Counted from the first letter of the stretch, positions 51,242-61,833 are shown. The stretch: 64,000 bases of DNA from an uncultured Bacteroidales bacterium (GCA_946187555.1 CAMHQP010000002.1:1-64000); one strand, 5' to 3'. Notes: generated by a model not told the origin, from the letters alone. Program-made: numbers and translations.

Positions 51242-54040
51242 TTACCTGCTAATAATCTTAATCCACGGGTTCTTACGACCCATTTTGTTGTTCGGCATGT
51301 ATTTGATCATATACATCGTTCCGCGGCGGAAATAGTCATCGTCCAGCGGTACCACATTCTGCGAGGCAGCTACCGGAATACTCTTAACCAACTCTCCTTG
51401 TGGGGAGTATATATTGAGGCAACCGTCGGTGAGCGACTGCGGGATATAGATCACGCGTTTAGCCGGATTATATACAATCGAGTCTACATCATACGTGAGG
51501 TGCTTGGAGTCAGCCGCTTCGCCTTCTTTGGTGAAGACGAACGTTGGCTCGCTCAATGCACTTAAGTGCTCCTCGCAACCTTTATTCTCCGAGCATTGGA
51601 GACGTACGTAATAGGTTGTGTTGGGAGTCAGGTCATACGCATAGAAGGTCGTTCCGTTCTCGGCAGGAATTGTCATCTCGCGACCTTTGTAGGTATAGAC
51701 GGTCTTCTGGTTGAAGGTCGTCGTGAACGCATCGAGACATACACCTTCGCCTCCGAGGGCGGCATACGTCAACTCAAAACGGCGGTATCCCGGATCGGTG
51801 TCAAACGTGCGGGTATAGGTGTATTTCTTCGTGGTCTTGCTTACGCGGATCGTATCGATTACATCGATACTGTTGTCGCTGTAACCGGATAAGATGATCC
51901 ATCCCACTTCGGTGTCCGTCGTAGCCGGTGCACTGATCCACATACTCAATTCCACAACCGGCAACGGGTAGAGCGGAGTGATCATATGCTCGCCGTCCGT
52001 CTTGAACCACATCGACTCTGCGCCGTCGGATTTGGCTTTGGTGGTGGTGCGGTAGAAAGAGGTGTACCAACCCGATTCAAACACCACTGCCTCATCGTCA
52101 AAGCCCTCGAAGCTCTCCATGAGCGACTCGCTTCCTGCTTCCATATGATAGAGGGTGACGTAGTAGTTCTCTGCGTCTTTTTGTGCGTCCCATGCAACCT
52201 TAAACGAGGTCGGTGTCACTTCGGTCAAATCGCTTAACTGCGGTGCCTCGATGGATACGGGACGAGGAGAGGTTCCGTGTACGACGAACGTAGCTGCCGT
52301 CGCATCCTGCGAAGCGGTGATCGTAGCCGACTTGATGTCGCACACCATCTTGCTCGGCGAGTAACGCACGTAGAAAAGCTGCTCCATCGTTGAGTCCGGC
52401 AGCACACTCGTGGTGAGTTCTTTTTTCCACGTGAGGCTATCGAATGAGATGGCAAAACCGCCTCCGGAGATGCTGATCTTAACCTCTTGCTCCGGGTCTA
52501 AGTGGTTAGCCGACAGAATCAACTTGGATGCCGGCGTATAGGACTGCTCGGTGTCCGGATTATAACTGCTCTCTATCGTCGGCAACTCCGTCGGAAGGAA
52601 CATAAAATCACTGGACTTGAAGGTAAAGACAATATTCTTGTTTGCCTCCATAATGCCGGTAATCGGTTGCTCCAGTACTTCGCCGCTATACAGAGTCGGA
52701 GTGAATGACCGCACGTTTCTCGATCCGGGGTAGGGATCGCTGGTGGCAGAGAACCCTTTGTCACCACCGGCTGCATCCAGACAGTAACCGAAAGGCTTGG
52801 AGTTGTTCGGGCGGTTGCTGCCCCAGGCGGACGAGCTGTAGTTAATATGCCAGATCAGCAGACCGGTAGCCGTCAAACAGTTGTCATTGGCATCCCAACC
52901 TACGTGCTGGCGGTTCTCCAGTAACCAGTACTCGTTCTGATTCGGGAGGTCAAAATTCAAGTTATGTTTGTCTTTCGCCAAGAGGTAGATCTTATTGCTG
53001 GTCTCTACCGGCTCAACGGTATACGAGCCTTCGCGATCCAACTGCTCGGGGATCGACCAACCTAACTGAAAACGCTCACCGGCAGTGTAGGAAGGCGGCG
53101 TCTTGCCGTTGCCGTTGTAACTACCGTTACACATGATCGACCAATCGCCGATGGTGTAGTACTGATAGTCGGTGTCGTAGTAATCCGGCAAACCGAGTAC
53201 GTGACCGAACTCATGGCAGAACGTACCGATACCGCACATGCTGGTACCGGAAGCGCCACGGAGCTCTGAGGTACAAGCGTAGTCGTATATCCTCTTACCC
53301 TGTACGCGCTGGTCACCCATGACCTTGCTACGGTGCGGCCAGATCGTGTTCTCGCCTCCGTGCTCGGCCTCGTTATGACCGGCATAGTAAACGAACACGT
53401 TATCCAGACGACCGTCTCCATCGGTGTCGTATTGCGTCAGATCCACACCTGCTTCGGCTGCTTTCTGGCATGCCTCCACAATCATCATAGCCGCATTGGC
53501 ATCGTTGCCGCTGCTGGTGTGTCCGCCGTAGTACTCATAGTCTTGGCTGATGGTATAGGGACCGTAGCAGTCGAATTGCGGTGCGAAGACACTGTCGGAA
53601 CTGGCAATGAAGTAGTCACGCGCAGAACCGATAGCGCCGTTCTCGCTATATCCGGACTCGGTGAGCATCTTCTGGAAGTCCTCTAACTTATACTTGAACT
53701 TCATATTTTGGAAGTTCACAAGAATAACGAGGCTCTTCGGAGAACCGCTCAGCGGGTACGAAGCGACTTTGAGTACCTCTTGGTTGGCTTTGCGTATATT
53801 ACGCGCTGCCGCAGGCATCTCCCTTACGGATGCATCGTCCACCCACATGCCTTTCTTGTTCAAACTGACAGGACTACCGTCCGGACGGGTAAAATAATGA
53901 TAAAACTCATCACCTACCATCTTCAGCTTGATCACACTACCGTCAGCTTGCGTCACCTCAATGAGTTCCGGACTAGCCGGTACTGCCCATAAACCTATGC
54001 TCAACAAACAAGCACTCAAAATACTTACTATCTTTTTCAT
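51242..54040 (-). CDS. secreted M6-family metalloprotease
   Basis: 932 residues from ATG 54040 (MKKIVSILSACLLSIGLWAV); the frame is open further upstream but a promoter lies at 54069. The zinc motif is GTFCHEFGHVLGLPDYYD (His276, Glu277, His280). A propeptide-like part with DGSVIKLKMVGDEFYHYFTR precedes it. After the catalytic domain come a beta domain (about 490-600), a fibronectin-III domain near 605, a jelly-roll-like part, a second fibronectin-type part and a C-terminal domain (LNIYSPQGELVKSIPVAAS, then RRGTMYMIKYMP) that resembles a type A type IX secretion signal. It probably cleaves host or dietary protein outside the cell. Confidence 0.88.
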   Translation of the reverse strand: MKKIVSILSACLLSIGLWAVPASPELIEVTQADGSVIKLKMVGDEFYHYFTRPDGSPVSLNKKGMWVDDASVREMPAAARNIRKANQEVLKVASYPLSGSPKSLVILVNFQNMKFKYKLEDFQKMLTESGYSENGAIGSARDYFIASSDSVFAPQFDCYGPYTISQDYEYYGGHTSSGNDANAAMMIVEACQKAAEAGVDLTQYDTDGDGRLDNVFVYYAGHNEAEHGGENTIWPHRSKVMGDQRVQGKRIYDYACTSELRGASGTSMCGIGTFCHEFGHVLGLPDYYDTDYQYYTIGDWSIMCNGSYNGNGKTPPSYTAGERFQLGWSIPEQLDREGSYTVEPVETSNKIYLLAKDKHNLNFDLPNQNEYWLLENRQHVGWDANDNCLTATGLLIWHINYSSSAWGSNRPNNSKPFGYCLDAAGGDKGFSATSDPYPGSRNVRSFTPTLYSGEVLEQPITGIMEANKNIVFTFKSSDFMFLPTELPTIESSYNPDTEQSYTPASKLILSANHLDPEQEVKISISGGGFAISFDSLTWKKELTTSVLPDSTMEQLFYVRYSPSKMVCDIKSATITASQDATAATFVVHGTSPRPVSIEAPQLSDLTEVTPTSFKVAWDAQKDAENYYVTLYHMEAGSESLMESFEGFDDEAVVFESGWYTSFYRTTTKAKSDGAESMWFKTDGEHMITPLYPLPVVELSMWISAPATTDTEVGWIILSGYSDNSIDVIDTIRVSKTTKKYTYTRTFDTDPGYRRFELTYAALGGEGVCLDAFTTTFNQKTVYTYKGREMTIPAENGTTFYAYDLTPNTTYYVRLQCSENKGCEEHLSALSEPTFVFTKEGEAADSKHLTYDVDSIVYNPAKRVIYIPQSLTDGCLNIYSPQGELVKSIPVAASQNVVPLDDDYFRRGTMYMIKYMPNNKMGRKNPWIKIISR

Positions 54041-54068
54041 AAGCGTATAATTTTCCAAATTTAGCGTG

Positions 54069-54100
54069 CAAAGGTACGAAAAGTTTTGCATATATGCAAA
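54069..54100 (-). promoter_or_regulatory. Bacteroidetes promoter of the M6 protease gene
   Basis: On the minus strand TTTG (54100-54097), exactly 20 bases, TACCTTTG (54076-54069). The start codon is about 30 bases downstream. Confidence 0.85.
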
Positions 54101-54150
54101 TTTTAGGGATGGAATTTACGATTTTTCTGTCTTTTTGCTATTTGGCGCAC

Positions 54151-54180
54151 AAAAAAATCAGGCCACCGAAAGGTAGCCTG
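54151..54180 (-). terminator. terminator after the SusC-SusD-lipoprotein operon
   Basis: CAGGCTACC with GGTGGCCTG, TTTC loop, one G-U pair, then a T-run on the minus strand. It lies 24 bases after the lipoprotein stop. Confidence 0.92.
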
Positions 54181-54203
54181 ACTTTATGTAAGGATCGATT
54201 TCC

Positions 54204-55406
54204 TTATTTCGCTTTCTTTGCGGTTGCATTGTACTGAACCGCACCGGTGAGGATATTGCGTTTCAGCAATTTGGAAGCCTTGCGAGTAGCTCTCTTCGGA
54301 GCAACACCTTCGCCACCTTCGCCTTCACCGCCTTCTTCCTCTTCATCGTCGATGAATTGGCCTTCCTCGTTCTCGATGTCATAGTGAACCATAGCGGATT
54401 CGCACAACTGATACGGTTTAACCAAGAGGTTAGCAAGCGACTCGGTCTCTTCAGCTTTATCCCAATCTGCCAGCAAGCCCCAGAAACCGCTTACAATCCA
54501 TTGGAGCGTGATATCGTAATCCAGATAAGCACCTTCGGTTGTTCTCACAATTTTGATGTAACCTTCTTTCATCAATGCAGCAGGAACATGGGAGTAGCTT
54601 ACGCTTCCGCCTTCGGAGAAGGTAGCCTCTGCTATATAAGCACCTTTAATGGCTTTTTTGCTGAATGTGTCCCAATCCGGTTTTGCACTCTGGTCTTCGG
54701 CATCGATCTTCTCCAGGTAGTCTTGATAGATCTTGCCTGCTTCCTCCGGATCCAAGTCACCTACCAAAGCAGAGAACGGAGTGACTTTCCACTCTTCTTC
54801 GGTTGCAACCAGTTTCAACTCACGATCAACACCTTCTGCGACGTAAGCCTGATCCTCTGCGGAACCCTCGATGGGGAACGGAGCGGCTACCTTAGCAAAG
54901 AGGCAGTAACCCTCACCGGCAGAGTAGTCCTCGTTGAAGTCGTTTGCGTTCGGGTAAATGAAGGAAACCGAGAACAGTTTGCACTTAACACCACCGTACA
55001 CAAAGATAGAGTCGGTCAACGGTTCTGCCGACTTGGTGCTCGGGAAATAGAAGATTTGACCAATGTTCCAGAACAAAGGCTCATAGTTCGCGTGAATCTG
55101 GCACGCACCGCTGAACTGACCTGCAGTTGCTTTCACAACAGCATCACCCGGAAGAGCCGCGGTGATGAGACCGTTCTGGCTTACGATAGCAACCACGTCT
55201 TCGTCAGAAGAAGTCCATACTACCTTTACACCGTCGTCAAATTTTGCGCCGTCAGGACTAACGATAAGACCCAACTTAACGGTATCACCGATGTAGTACT
55301 TCTCGATCTTGTCCGGGTTGATAGCGATACCGCTTACCGCAACGTCTTTCTTACAACCTGCAAATACACATGCCAAGGCTGCAAATACAATCAGATACTT
55401 TTTCAT
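54204..55406 (-). CDS. Big2-like surface lipoprotein of the SusC/D locus
   Basis: 400 residues from ATG 55406 with a lipobox (VFAGC, Cys18). Residues 25-105 look like a bacterial Ig-like (Big2) domain: INPDKIEKYYIGDTVKLGLI and KVVWTSSDEDVVAIVSQNGL. The rest shows no known fold. A Glu/Gly-rich acidic stretch (DDEEEEGGEGEGGEG) near residue 365 precedes a basic end. It follows susD by 60 bases and is likely a surface binding protein of the same transport system. Ligand unknown. Confidence 0.75.
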   Translation of the reverse strand: MKKYLIVFAALACVFAGCKKDVAVSGIAINPDKIEKYYIGDTVKLGLIVSPDGAKFDDGVKVVWTSSDEDVVAIVSQNGLITAALPGDAVVKATAGQFSGACQIHANYEPLFWNIGQIFYFPSTKSAEPLTDSIFVYGGVKCKLFSVSFIYPNANDFNEDYSAGEGYCLFAKVAAPFPIEGSAEDQAYVAEGVDRELKLVATEEEWKVTPFSALVGDLDPEEAGKIYQDYLEKIDAEDQSAKPDWDTFSKKAIKGAYIAEATFSEGGSVSYSHVPAALMKEGYIKIVRTTEGAYLDYDITLQWIVSGFWGLLADWDKAEETESLANLLVKPYQLCESAMVHYDIENEEGQFIDDEEEEGGEGEGGEGVAPKRATRKASKLLKRNILTGAVQYNATAKKAK

Positions 55407-55466
55407 AATGATTGTTGTTTTAAAATTAATACTTAAATAGTTATTTATCAACAGACTAATAGTCTA

Positions 55467-57092
55467 TTATTTCGTGGTTAACTCATTCAACGATTTCACC
55501 AGTTCCGGGTTATACGACGTCTCGGAAGACGGGATTGCGCACTGGTAATGCTCGTAATCGCTGAGGATATTGATCTCTGCCGAAGCACGAGAGATATGAT
55601 TCGTACCCAGGGAAACGGATTTGGTCAGACGACGCAACGTCTGCAAACCGTAACCTTCACCCCACATCTCGACACGCCAGTTGTAAATAAGCGCGTCTTT
55701 TATGCCGGTTGCAGTCAACCATGTAGTGAAATCTGCTACGGTCTTGCCGGTCAGCAGACGCTCCGAGCAGAGATCCGTGAGGTATTTCTCCGCGTTGGTG
55801 TTGTCGTTCAGACGGTATGCGGCTTCTGCAGCAATCAGGTACGCTACCTCAACACGCATAAACACATTGTCATCCAACCAGTTGCGGTCGATCTCGCTGT
55901 TCTTTACTGTGTGACGCGTTTTCGGGCAATAGAACTTGCCGTCTGGAGCGTAACTATAGGTCATCGTAGGCGCACGGAACCAATTGATACGGGCATCCCA
56001 AGCGGGGATTGCATTATACAACTTGCTGTCAATACCTTTAGTAGCACCCGCAGATGCATAGCCGTAACTGTGGATATCCACTTGACCAAAGAACGAAGCC
56101 AGACCCGTAGAGTTCTCTTCCGTCACTTCCTCGCCCCACATCCAGTTAGCAGCATTAATATCCGCAAAACCGGTCTCCGTCAAATCGGCTTGTTTCAAGA
56201 GGGGGAACTTGCCGCCGCTAATCACGTCGGTAGCCAAGTCATAGGCTACTTCATACGCATCCTGACCGTTATAAACTTTACCTCTCTCCGTACCTTGATT
56301 CAGCATAGAGTAGGCGAGCATAATACGTGCTACGTCGGCATTGATCTCCAATTTGGATCCGCGCTCTATTTTCTGCTCGAAGAAATCCATATAGTCGATT
56401 GCATCGAACAGATCCTCGTAGATACGGTCATACACTTCTTCTATGGTAGCCAGCGCCTCACCTTCCGTACCGGCTTTCAGTTCCGTCACCGTGTAGATAG
56501 GTACTGCCAATTCGACGTCCATCGTGCTTGCCAACTGATCCATCGGGTTGCAGAAATAGGTCAGCAGGTTGTCATAAGCCCATCCGCGGATAGCCAGCAG
56601 TTGTGCATAGTAATAACCCATCGTAGCCAATTCCTCGTCGTCCTTCGTAATCGTACCGGAAGCGCGAAGGTTCTGGATATCTTTCTCGTACTTCTCTGCT
56701 ACGAGCAGGCCTCGGTTAGCGAGGTTGATGATGTCATAGTAGTACGACCATAGGTAACTCGGGGTGCCTGCCAATACGTCAGAGTAGAACCAACCGCGCT
56801 CGTAATCTTCGAACCAACCATAACCGGAGATGGCCATGGCCATATCGCCGCACTGCATATCGCCGTACATGTCGATAGAACGCTCACCGAATATACTGTG
56901 GGAACCATACTGGTACAATCTGGAATAGATACCGTAAACACTTCCCGATAATTTCTCCATGTCGGTTAACCTGTTGAATTGTTCTTCCAACATCACTTCT
57001 CCTTCCGGATATTGAGTCAAGAGGCTGTCACCGCAAGAAGTCAAAGCCAATCCCAATACAAGGGTGGTAAACAGATATTGTATCTTTTTCAT
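55467..57092 (-). CDS. SusD/RagB-family lipoprotein
   Basis: 541 residues with a lipobox (LALTSC, Cys20). N-terminal segment YPEGEVMLEEQFNRLTDMEK and TPR-like region AQLLAIRGWAYDNLLTYFCN match the family. The C-terminal part has FMRVEVAYLIAAEAAYRLND and NTNAEKYLTDLCSERLL. It captures substrate for the SusC protein encoded 19 bases upstream. No carbohydrate-active enzyme is adjacent; the downstream M6 protease suggests peptide or glycopeptide uptake (inference). Confidence 0.93.
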   Translation of the reverse strand: MKKIQYLFTTLVLGLALTSCGDSLLTQYPEGEVMLEEQFNRLTDMEKLSGSVYGIYSRLYQYGSHSIFGERSIDMYGDMQCGDMAMAISGYGWFEDYERGWFYSDVLAGTPSYLWSYYYDIINLANRGLLVAEKYEKDIQNLRASGTITKDDEELATMGYYYAQLLAIRGWAYDNLLTYFCNPMDQLASTMDVELAVPIYTVTELKAGTEGEALATIEEVYDRIYEDLFDAIDYMDFFEQKIERGSKLEINADVARIMLAYSMLNQGTERGKVYNGQDAYEVAYDLATDVISGGKFPLLKQADLTETGFADINAANWMWGEEVTEENSTGLASFFGQVDIHSYGYASAGATKGIDSKLYNAIPAWDARINWFRAPTMTYSYAPDGKFYCPKTRHTVKNSEIDRNWLDDNVFMRVEVAYLIAAEAAYRLNDNTNAEKYLTDLCSERLLTGKTVADFTTWLTATGIKDALIYNWRVEMWGEGYGLQTLRRLTKSVSLGTNHISRASAEINILSDYEHYQCAIPSSETSYNPELVKSLNELTTK

Positions 57093-57111
57093 ATTTTTTT
57101 CCTCCTATTTT

Positions 57112-60100
57112 TTAGAATTGAACTTTAATACCGCCCATAATAGTGGACTGAGGACTATAGTCAGCGTAGGAGTTGGTACCGCTGATGGACATCATCGGGT
57201 TGTAACCCTTACGTGCCGTAGCGATAGCCAGGTTGTCTCCTGCTACCCATACCTGCAACATGGTCAACTTGATTTTCTCGATCCATTTCTTCGGGAACTT
57301 GTAACCCAAGTTAATGTTATTCAGACTCAAGTAGCTGTTGCTGGTCAAGAAACGGTCACTGCTGATGTTAGAGTATTGGTCAGCACCGTTGCTCAAACGC
57401 GGGATGTCGGTATTGGTGTTGTTCTCCGTCCAGGAGTTCAACATATCCTTGTGCCAGTTCATCTTACCGATCTTGTCACTATGCATTAACAACATGTAGT
57501 TATTGTCATAGCCGTAACCACCGATACGATAGCTGCAGCTCACGCTCAGCGTGACACCATACGCCTCGAAGTCAAATCCGAAACCACCATCGAGATCCGG
57601 CATATAGCTCTTGCCGTTGTAGTTATAACCTGCATACTCGGATTCCGTACCCGAAACGGAGTGTTTCTGGATATTTGCATCCGGGTGCTTTTGCTGATAC
57701 TCATATACCGAGAGGATGTAGTTGTCGCCGGTCTTGCCGTCTGCAATCAACTCTGCTTTGGTAGTACCGAAACCACCCTTGTTGGCATCGTAGTATGCGG
57801 TATAAACAGCTTGACCTTTCTCGTCCACACCTTCATAATGACGCATATAATAGTCTGCCGTAGAGTGACCTAACGCCATACCGCCGTTCATAACCATACG
57901 TTTCGGAGTACCGTCCTCGTTATAGCCGTCAATAGGCATCAAAAGCATCTTGTTGCGGTAGAAACCACCGTTCAAACGAACATCTAACTTGATATTACGC
58001 ATATCGATGGCGTGTGCTTTGAGGTCAAACTCGAAACCTTGGTTCTCCATCGCTGCATCGTTTACGTAGTAACCGCTATAACCGAGCGAAGGAGCTACAT
58101 AACGCGGACAGAGCATGTTATCCGTCTTCTTGTAGAAATAATCCAACTCTACATCGAGGTACTTGCTGATACTCAACTCCAGACCGAGGTCCAATTGGCT
58201 CGTACGCTCCCAAGTTAGATCCGGATTACCTCTATAGCTCCAAGGATAACCCTTGTCACCGTTGACGTTGAAGATACCGTATTTGTCAGAGAACAACATG
58301 TCTCCCACTTCCTGGTTACCCAGCACACCCCAACTCAGACGCAACTTACCGTTTTTCATCCAATCGGCTGCCTCCGTACCTTCCATGAAGTGCTCGTTGG
58401 TGAAGTTCCATGCACCACCGACAGAACCGAAGTGACCCCAACGGTGACCTTTAGCGAACTTAGACGAACCATCAGCACGATAGTTGGCCGTGATCAGATA
58501 ACGGTTGTCGTACTCATAAGTAGCCGTTGCCAGAGCAGACTCCAGCGTGCTCGTACGGGCATAACCGCCGACACCGCTCATACTAACACCGTTACTCAAC
58601 TCAACGATATTGTCCTCTACGATGTTCTTTGTACTACCGTATTGTACGTTATAGTTGAAATACGTGGTCTCGTGACCGGCCATAACGCGGATCGAGTGCT
58701 CGTTGAACGTCTTCGTGTACTCTAACAACTGGTTGCTCGTAACGGCCAGGTAGTTAACCTGCGTGTTGTGGATACGACCAAGACCGGCTGCATCACCATA
58801 ATACTTGTTCGTCAACTCGTTGGAGCGATCATTCAAGTATTGTGCACCGAGGTTAACGGTGAATTTCAGACCTTCGTAGAGCTTGAACTCTAAGAAAGCA
58901 CTGGCTACCGTCTGGTGACGTTTGGTTATTTTCTTATCAAACTGCAATGCACCGGCAGGGTTGATACCCCAAGAGTACAAACGACCCGTTCCGTCACCCG
59001 GAACACGAGCATCTCCATAGTCATACATATACTTGCCCGTCAACGGATCGATGACAATCGAACCATCGGCATTGTGTACATATACCGGATAGATAGGCGG
59101 AGTCTGCTGGAGGAACAAGAAACCGTTATTAGCGGCTGCATCGTCCTGAACAGGGTCATTAGCCTGAGCATACGCATATTGGATGTTCAAACCACCCTTC
59201 AACCATTTCTTCGCCTGATAGTTCACATTGGCACGCGTGTTGAAACGCTGGAAGTCGGAATTCAGATAATAACCTTCATCCTTCAAATAACCAAAACTGG
59301 TATAGTAGTTCAGTTTTTCGCTACCACCGCTGATCTTAGCCGTTGCTTCAAATTTCAAACCGTTATGGAACAATGCATCTTCCCATTTCTCCATGTTTTG
59401 ATAAGCCGGCAAACGACTTACGTTGGGGTTGAAATACGGACGTACCACACCATTCGTGTACGGCTCAATAAGCGTCTCACCGGTTGCCGGTTTTTCCCAC
59501 AGGTTATAAGTTGCAGGAAGTCCGTCAGAACTGAACAATTTCGAGTGAGCATCGTTGATAGACGTCACCATGGACTTGTTATTGATACGCGATTGGTTGT
59601 ACAAACTCTGCCAGCAGAGTACCAGGTAATCTTCCGGCGTATCGATCACGTCGTACATCGGGAGCAGACGCATGTTGGCACCGGCCTTCACGTCAACGTC
59701 AATTTTTGCATCATCGCCGTTTGAACTACCTTTCTTGGTGGTAATCAAAACGACACCGTTCGCACCACGGCTACCGTACAACGACGTAGCGGTGGCATCT
59801 TTCAAAATAGTGGTCGATGCGATATCGCTCGGGTCAATTGAACTGATCGATGCTGCATCCAATGGAATACCATCTACTACGTAGAGCGGAGCACTGCTTG
59901 CGGAAAGTGAACCGATACCGCGAATACGGATAGCAGCCACAGTACCCGGCTGACCGCTCGAGGTGACAACCTGTACACCGGAAACCTCACCGGCCAAGGC
60001 CTTCGTGATATCCGACGGGTTCTTTTTCTCAATGTCCTCGGCTTTTACTGCCTGGGCTGAACCCGCATAGGCACCCTTCGCAACCGTACCGTAACCGGTA

Positions 60101-60405
60101 ACGACAACGTCTTGGAGCACTTGCGTGTCGTCAGACAGAACAATCCGCAGATTTTTGCCGGCTTCCACCTCACAGGCTTTCATACCGACGAATGTTACGA
60201 CCAGAGTCTTCACAGATTCCGGCACCTCCATCTCGAAATTACCGTCATAATCCGAGATCGTACCCTGTGTGGTTCCTTTCGCCTGGATGCTCGCGCCGAT
60301 AACGGGATCACCCTTCTCATCTACAACCACACCGCTTACTTGCTTCTCTGCGTACAAGCTCAAGCTTAGTACCGTCAGAAACAAAAGTGTAAAAATCTTC
60401 TTCAT
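57112..60405 (-). CDS. SusC/RagA-family TonB-dependent transporter
   Basis: 1,097 residues. Signal peptide (MKKIFTLLFLTVLSLSLYA), a carboxypeptidase-like N-terminal domain (VSGVVVDEKGDPVIGASIQA), the TonB box region DVVVTGYGTVAKGAYAGSA, a plug domain (IRIRGIGSLSASSAPLYVVD, LKDATATSLYGSRGANGVVL) and a 22-strand barrel ending MGGIKVQF. It imports large substrates across the outer membrane with SusD as lid. Promoter at 60501; the leader is about 90 bases. Confidence 0.96.
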   Translation of the reverse strand: MKKIFTLLFLTVLSLSLYAEKQVSGVVVDEKGDPVIGASIQAKGTTQGTISDYDGNFEMEVPESVKTLVVTFVGMKACEVEAGKNLRIVLSDDTQVLQDVVVTGYGTVAKGAYAGSAQAVKAEDIEKKNPSDITKALAGEVSGVQVVTSSGQPGTVAAIRIRGIGSLSASSAPLYVVDGIPLDAASISSIDPSDIASTTILKDATATSLYGSRGANGVVLITTKKGSSNGDDAKIDVDVKAGANMRLLPMYDVIDTPEDYLVLCWQSLYNQSRINNKSMVTSINDAHSKLFSSDGLPATYNLWEKPATGETLIEPYTNGVVRPYFNPNVSRLPAYQNMEKWEDALFHNGLKFEATAKISGGSEKLNYYTSFGYLKDEGYYLNSDFQRFNTRANVNYQAKKWLKGGLNIQYAYAQANDPVQDDAAANNGFLFLQQTPPIYPVYVHNADGSIVIDPLTGKYMYDYGDARVPGDGTGRLYSWGINPAGALQFDKKITKRHQTVASAFLEFKLYEGLKFTVNLGAQYLNDRSNELTNKYYGDAAGLGRIHNTQVNYLAVTSNQLLEYTKTFNEHSIRVMAGHETTYFNYNVQYGSTKNIVEDNIVELSNGVSMSGVGGYARTSTLESALATATYEYDNRYLITANYRADGSSKFAKGHRWGHFGSVGGAWNFTNEHFMEGTEAADWMKNGKLRLSWGVLGNQEVGDMLFSDKYGIFNVNGDKGYPWSYRGNPDLTWERTSQLDLGLELSISKYLDVELDYFYKKTDNMLCPRYVAPSLGYSGYYVNDAAMENQGFEFDLKAHAIDMRNIKLDVRLNGGFYRNKMLLMPIDGYNEDGTPKRMVMNGGMALGHSTADYYMRHYEGVDEKGQAVYTAYYDANKGGFGTTKAELIADGKTGDNYILSVYEYQQKHPDANIQKHSVSGTESEYAGYNYNGKSYMPDLDGGFGFDFEAYGVTLSVSCSYRIGGYGYDNNYMLLMHSDKIGKMNWHKDMLNSWTENNTNTDIPRLSNGADQYSNISSDRFLTSNSYLSLNNINLGYKFPKKWIEKIKLTMLQVWVAGDNLAIATARKGYNPMMSISGTNSYADYSPQSTIMGGIKVQF

Positions 60406-60500
60406 TGTTAATTATGTTTGTTAATAATTTTTGCTCACTCTTCTTTCCGCGCGTATGTATAATAACGGAATACGCACACGCGCATAAACGAAAAATCGTG

Positions 60501-60532
60501 CAAAGGTACGACTTTTTTTTGATATGACCAAA
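60501..60532 (-). promoter_or_regulatory. Bacteroidetes promoter of the susC operon
   Basis: On the minus strand TTTG (60532-60529), exactly 20 bases, TACCTTTG (60508-60501). It lies between the M16 peptidase gene and susC. Confidence 0.88.
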
Positions 60533-60570
60533 TAATTTAGGAAAAAAAACGCAAAAATCTACATTTTGTG

Positions 60571-61833
60571 TCACTCGTATGTCAAAATGCAACAATTTTC
60601 GACATAAAACAAGTCATTTGCTACGTCTAAGAGCTCTTTTGACGACGTTTGTGCAATTTTGGCAAACGTTTCCTGCCATTCCGGGGCGTAACCGCGATAC
60701 AAAACCGACTTGGCCAAGGCCAATGCACTATTCTCCTGATTTTGGGCACTAATGGCCAACTGACCCCGTAATTGTGCCAATGCATTATGCAGCGCTGTGT
60801 CGCTCAATTGAACGTCCATTAACTTGTCCAATTCCTTACGCACCAGCCCGACGCTGCGGCTGTAGTCCTCCGGATCACATGCCCAGTAAACGCACCAATA
60901 CCCCGTGTCACTTAAGGGCGTATAGGTCGATTCGACTGTATAAACGAGTCCTTTCGATTCCCGCAAACTCAGATTCAAACGGCTGTTCAGACTGCCGCCG
61001 CCCAGGATGTTATTGAGCAGAAATAGCGCCAACTGCTTCTCATGTCCCAGCGGGTACGCTCTGCCGCCTAACATGGCATGCACCTGGTGCGTGTGTTTTT
61101 TATAGTGCGCTTCGTGCTCATTTGTGAATGTATGTGGAACGTATGTTTGTCCTATGTTTAACCTATGTTTGTCGTTATTAGAATTTCCAGTAAGTCCGCC
61201 GAATTCCTTCTCTGCAATCTTGAACATTTTCTCCGGTTTCACATTTCCTTGACAGAAAACCACCATCCGCTCCGGCGTATAATGTTCCGCCATCCAACGC
61301 TTGGCAAACTCCGGCTTCGAAGAGATATGCCGCAAAGTCTTCTTGGTGCCTAAGATAGGCTGCGCAAGGCTGCTGCCGGAAAAAACAAGACTCTCAAAAT
61401 CGTCGTAAATCAGTTCACTCGGCTGGTCGTTATAACTCTCTATCTCGTCCAAGATCACCATCCGTTCCTTGTCCGTCTCTTCTTTCTTGAACGCCGGCTC
61501 CAGAATCATCTCCGCAATCAGATGCAAGGTCAACTGCACATGTTCTGCCAAAGTGGCTGCATAGAACGTCGTCTCCTCCTTCGTTGTGTAGGCATTCACC
61601 TCACCGCCGATACCTTCTATCGACTGAATGATCTGCCGTCCCGTATGGTGCGCTGTCCCCTTGAAAACACAATGCTCGATATAGTGCGCCATGCCGTTCT
61701 CTTCCGGCTTCTCATCCCGTGTGCCGGCACCCACCATCACGCCTACGTATGCCACCGGACTCGGCGTCCAGCGGTGCACGATTTTTACACCATTCGGCAA
61801 ATTATGATAAAAAGTTTGACTATTTTCTTGCAT
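60571..61833 (-). CDS. M16-family zinc peptidase
   Basis: 420 residues, one M16 repeat unit pair (about half of pitrilysin length). The inverted zinc motif HYIEH is in GMAHYIEHCVFKGTAHH, and the downstream zinc-ligand Glu region is VNAYTTKEETTFYAATL. The C-terminal non-catalytic half has NILGGGSLNSRLNLSLRESK. No signal peptide; cytoplasmic or periplasmic. A TATGTTTGTCC-type repeat (61137-61165) codes NIGQTYVP in frame. The start overlaps the -33 region of the plus-strand promoter at 61827. Confidence 0.9.
   Translation of the reverse strand: MQENSQTFYHNLPNGVKIVHRWTPSPVAYVGVMVGAGTRDEKPEENGMAHYIEHCVFKGTAHHTGRQIIQSIEGIGGEVNAYTTKEETTFYAATLAEHVQLTLHLIAEMILEPAFKKEETDKERMVILDEIESYNDQPSELIYDDFESLVFSGSSLAQPILGTKKTLRHISSKPEFAKRWMAEHYTPERMVVFCQGNVKPEKMFKIAEKEFGGLTGNSNNDKHRLNIGQTYVPHTFTNEHEAHYKKHTHQVHAMLGGRAYPLGHEKQLALFLLNNILGGGSLNSRLNLSLRESKGLVYTVESTYTPLSDTGYWCVYWACDPEDYSRSVGLVRKELDKLMDVQLSDTALHNALAQLRGQLAISAQNQENSALALAKSVLYRGYAPEWQETFAKIAQTSSKELLDVANDLFYVENCCILTYE

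Noticed and set aside
54357-55436. 359-residue plus-strand frame over the Big2 lipoprotein
   Set aside because: Shadow; the minus-strand gene has a lipobox and an Ig-like domain.
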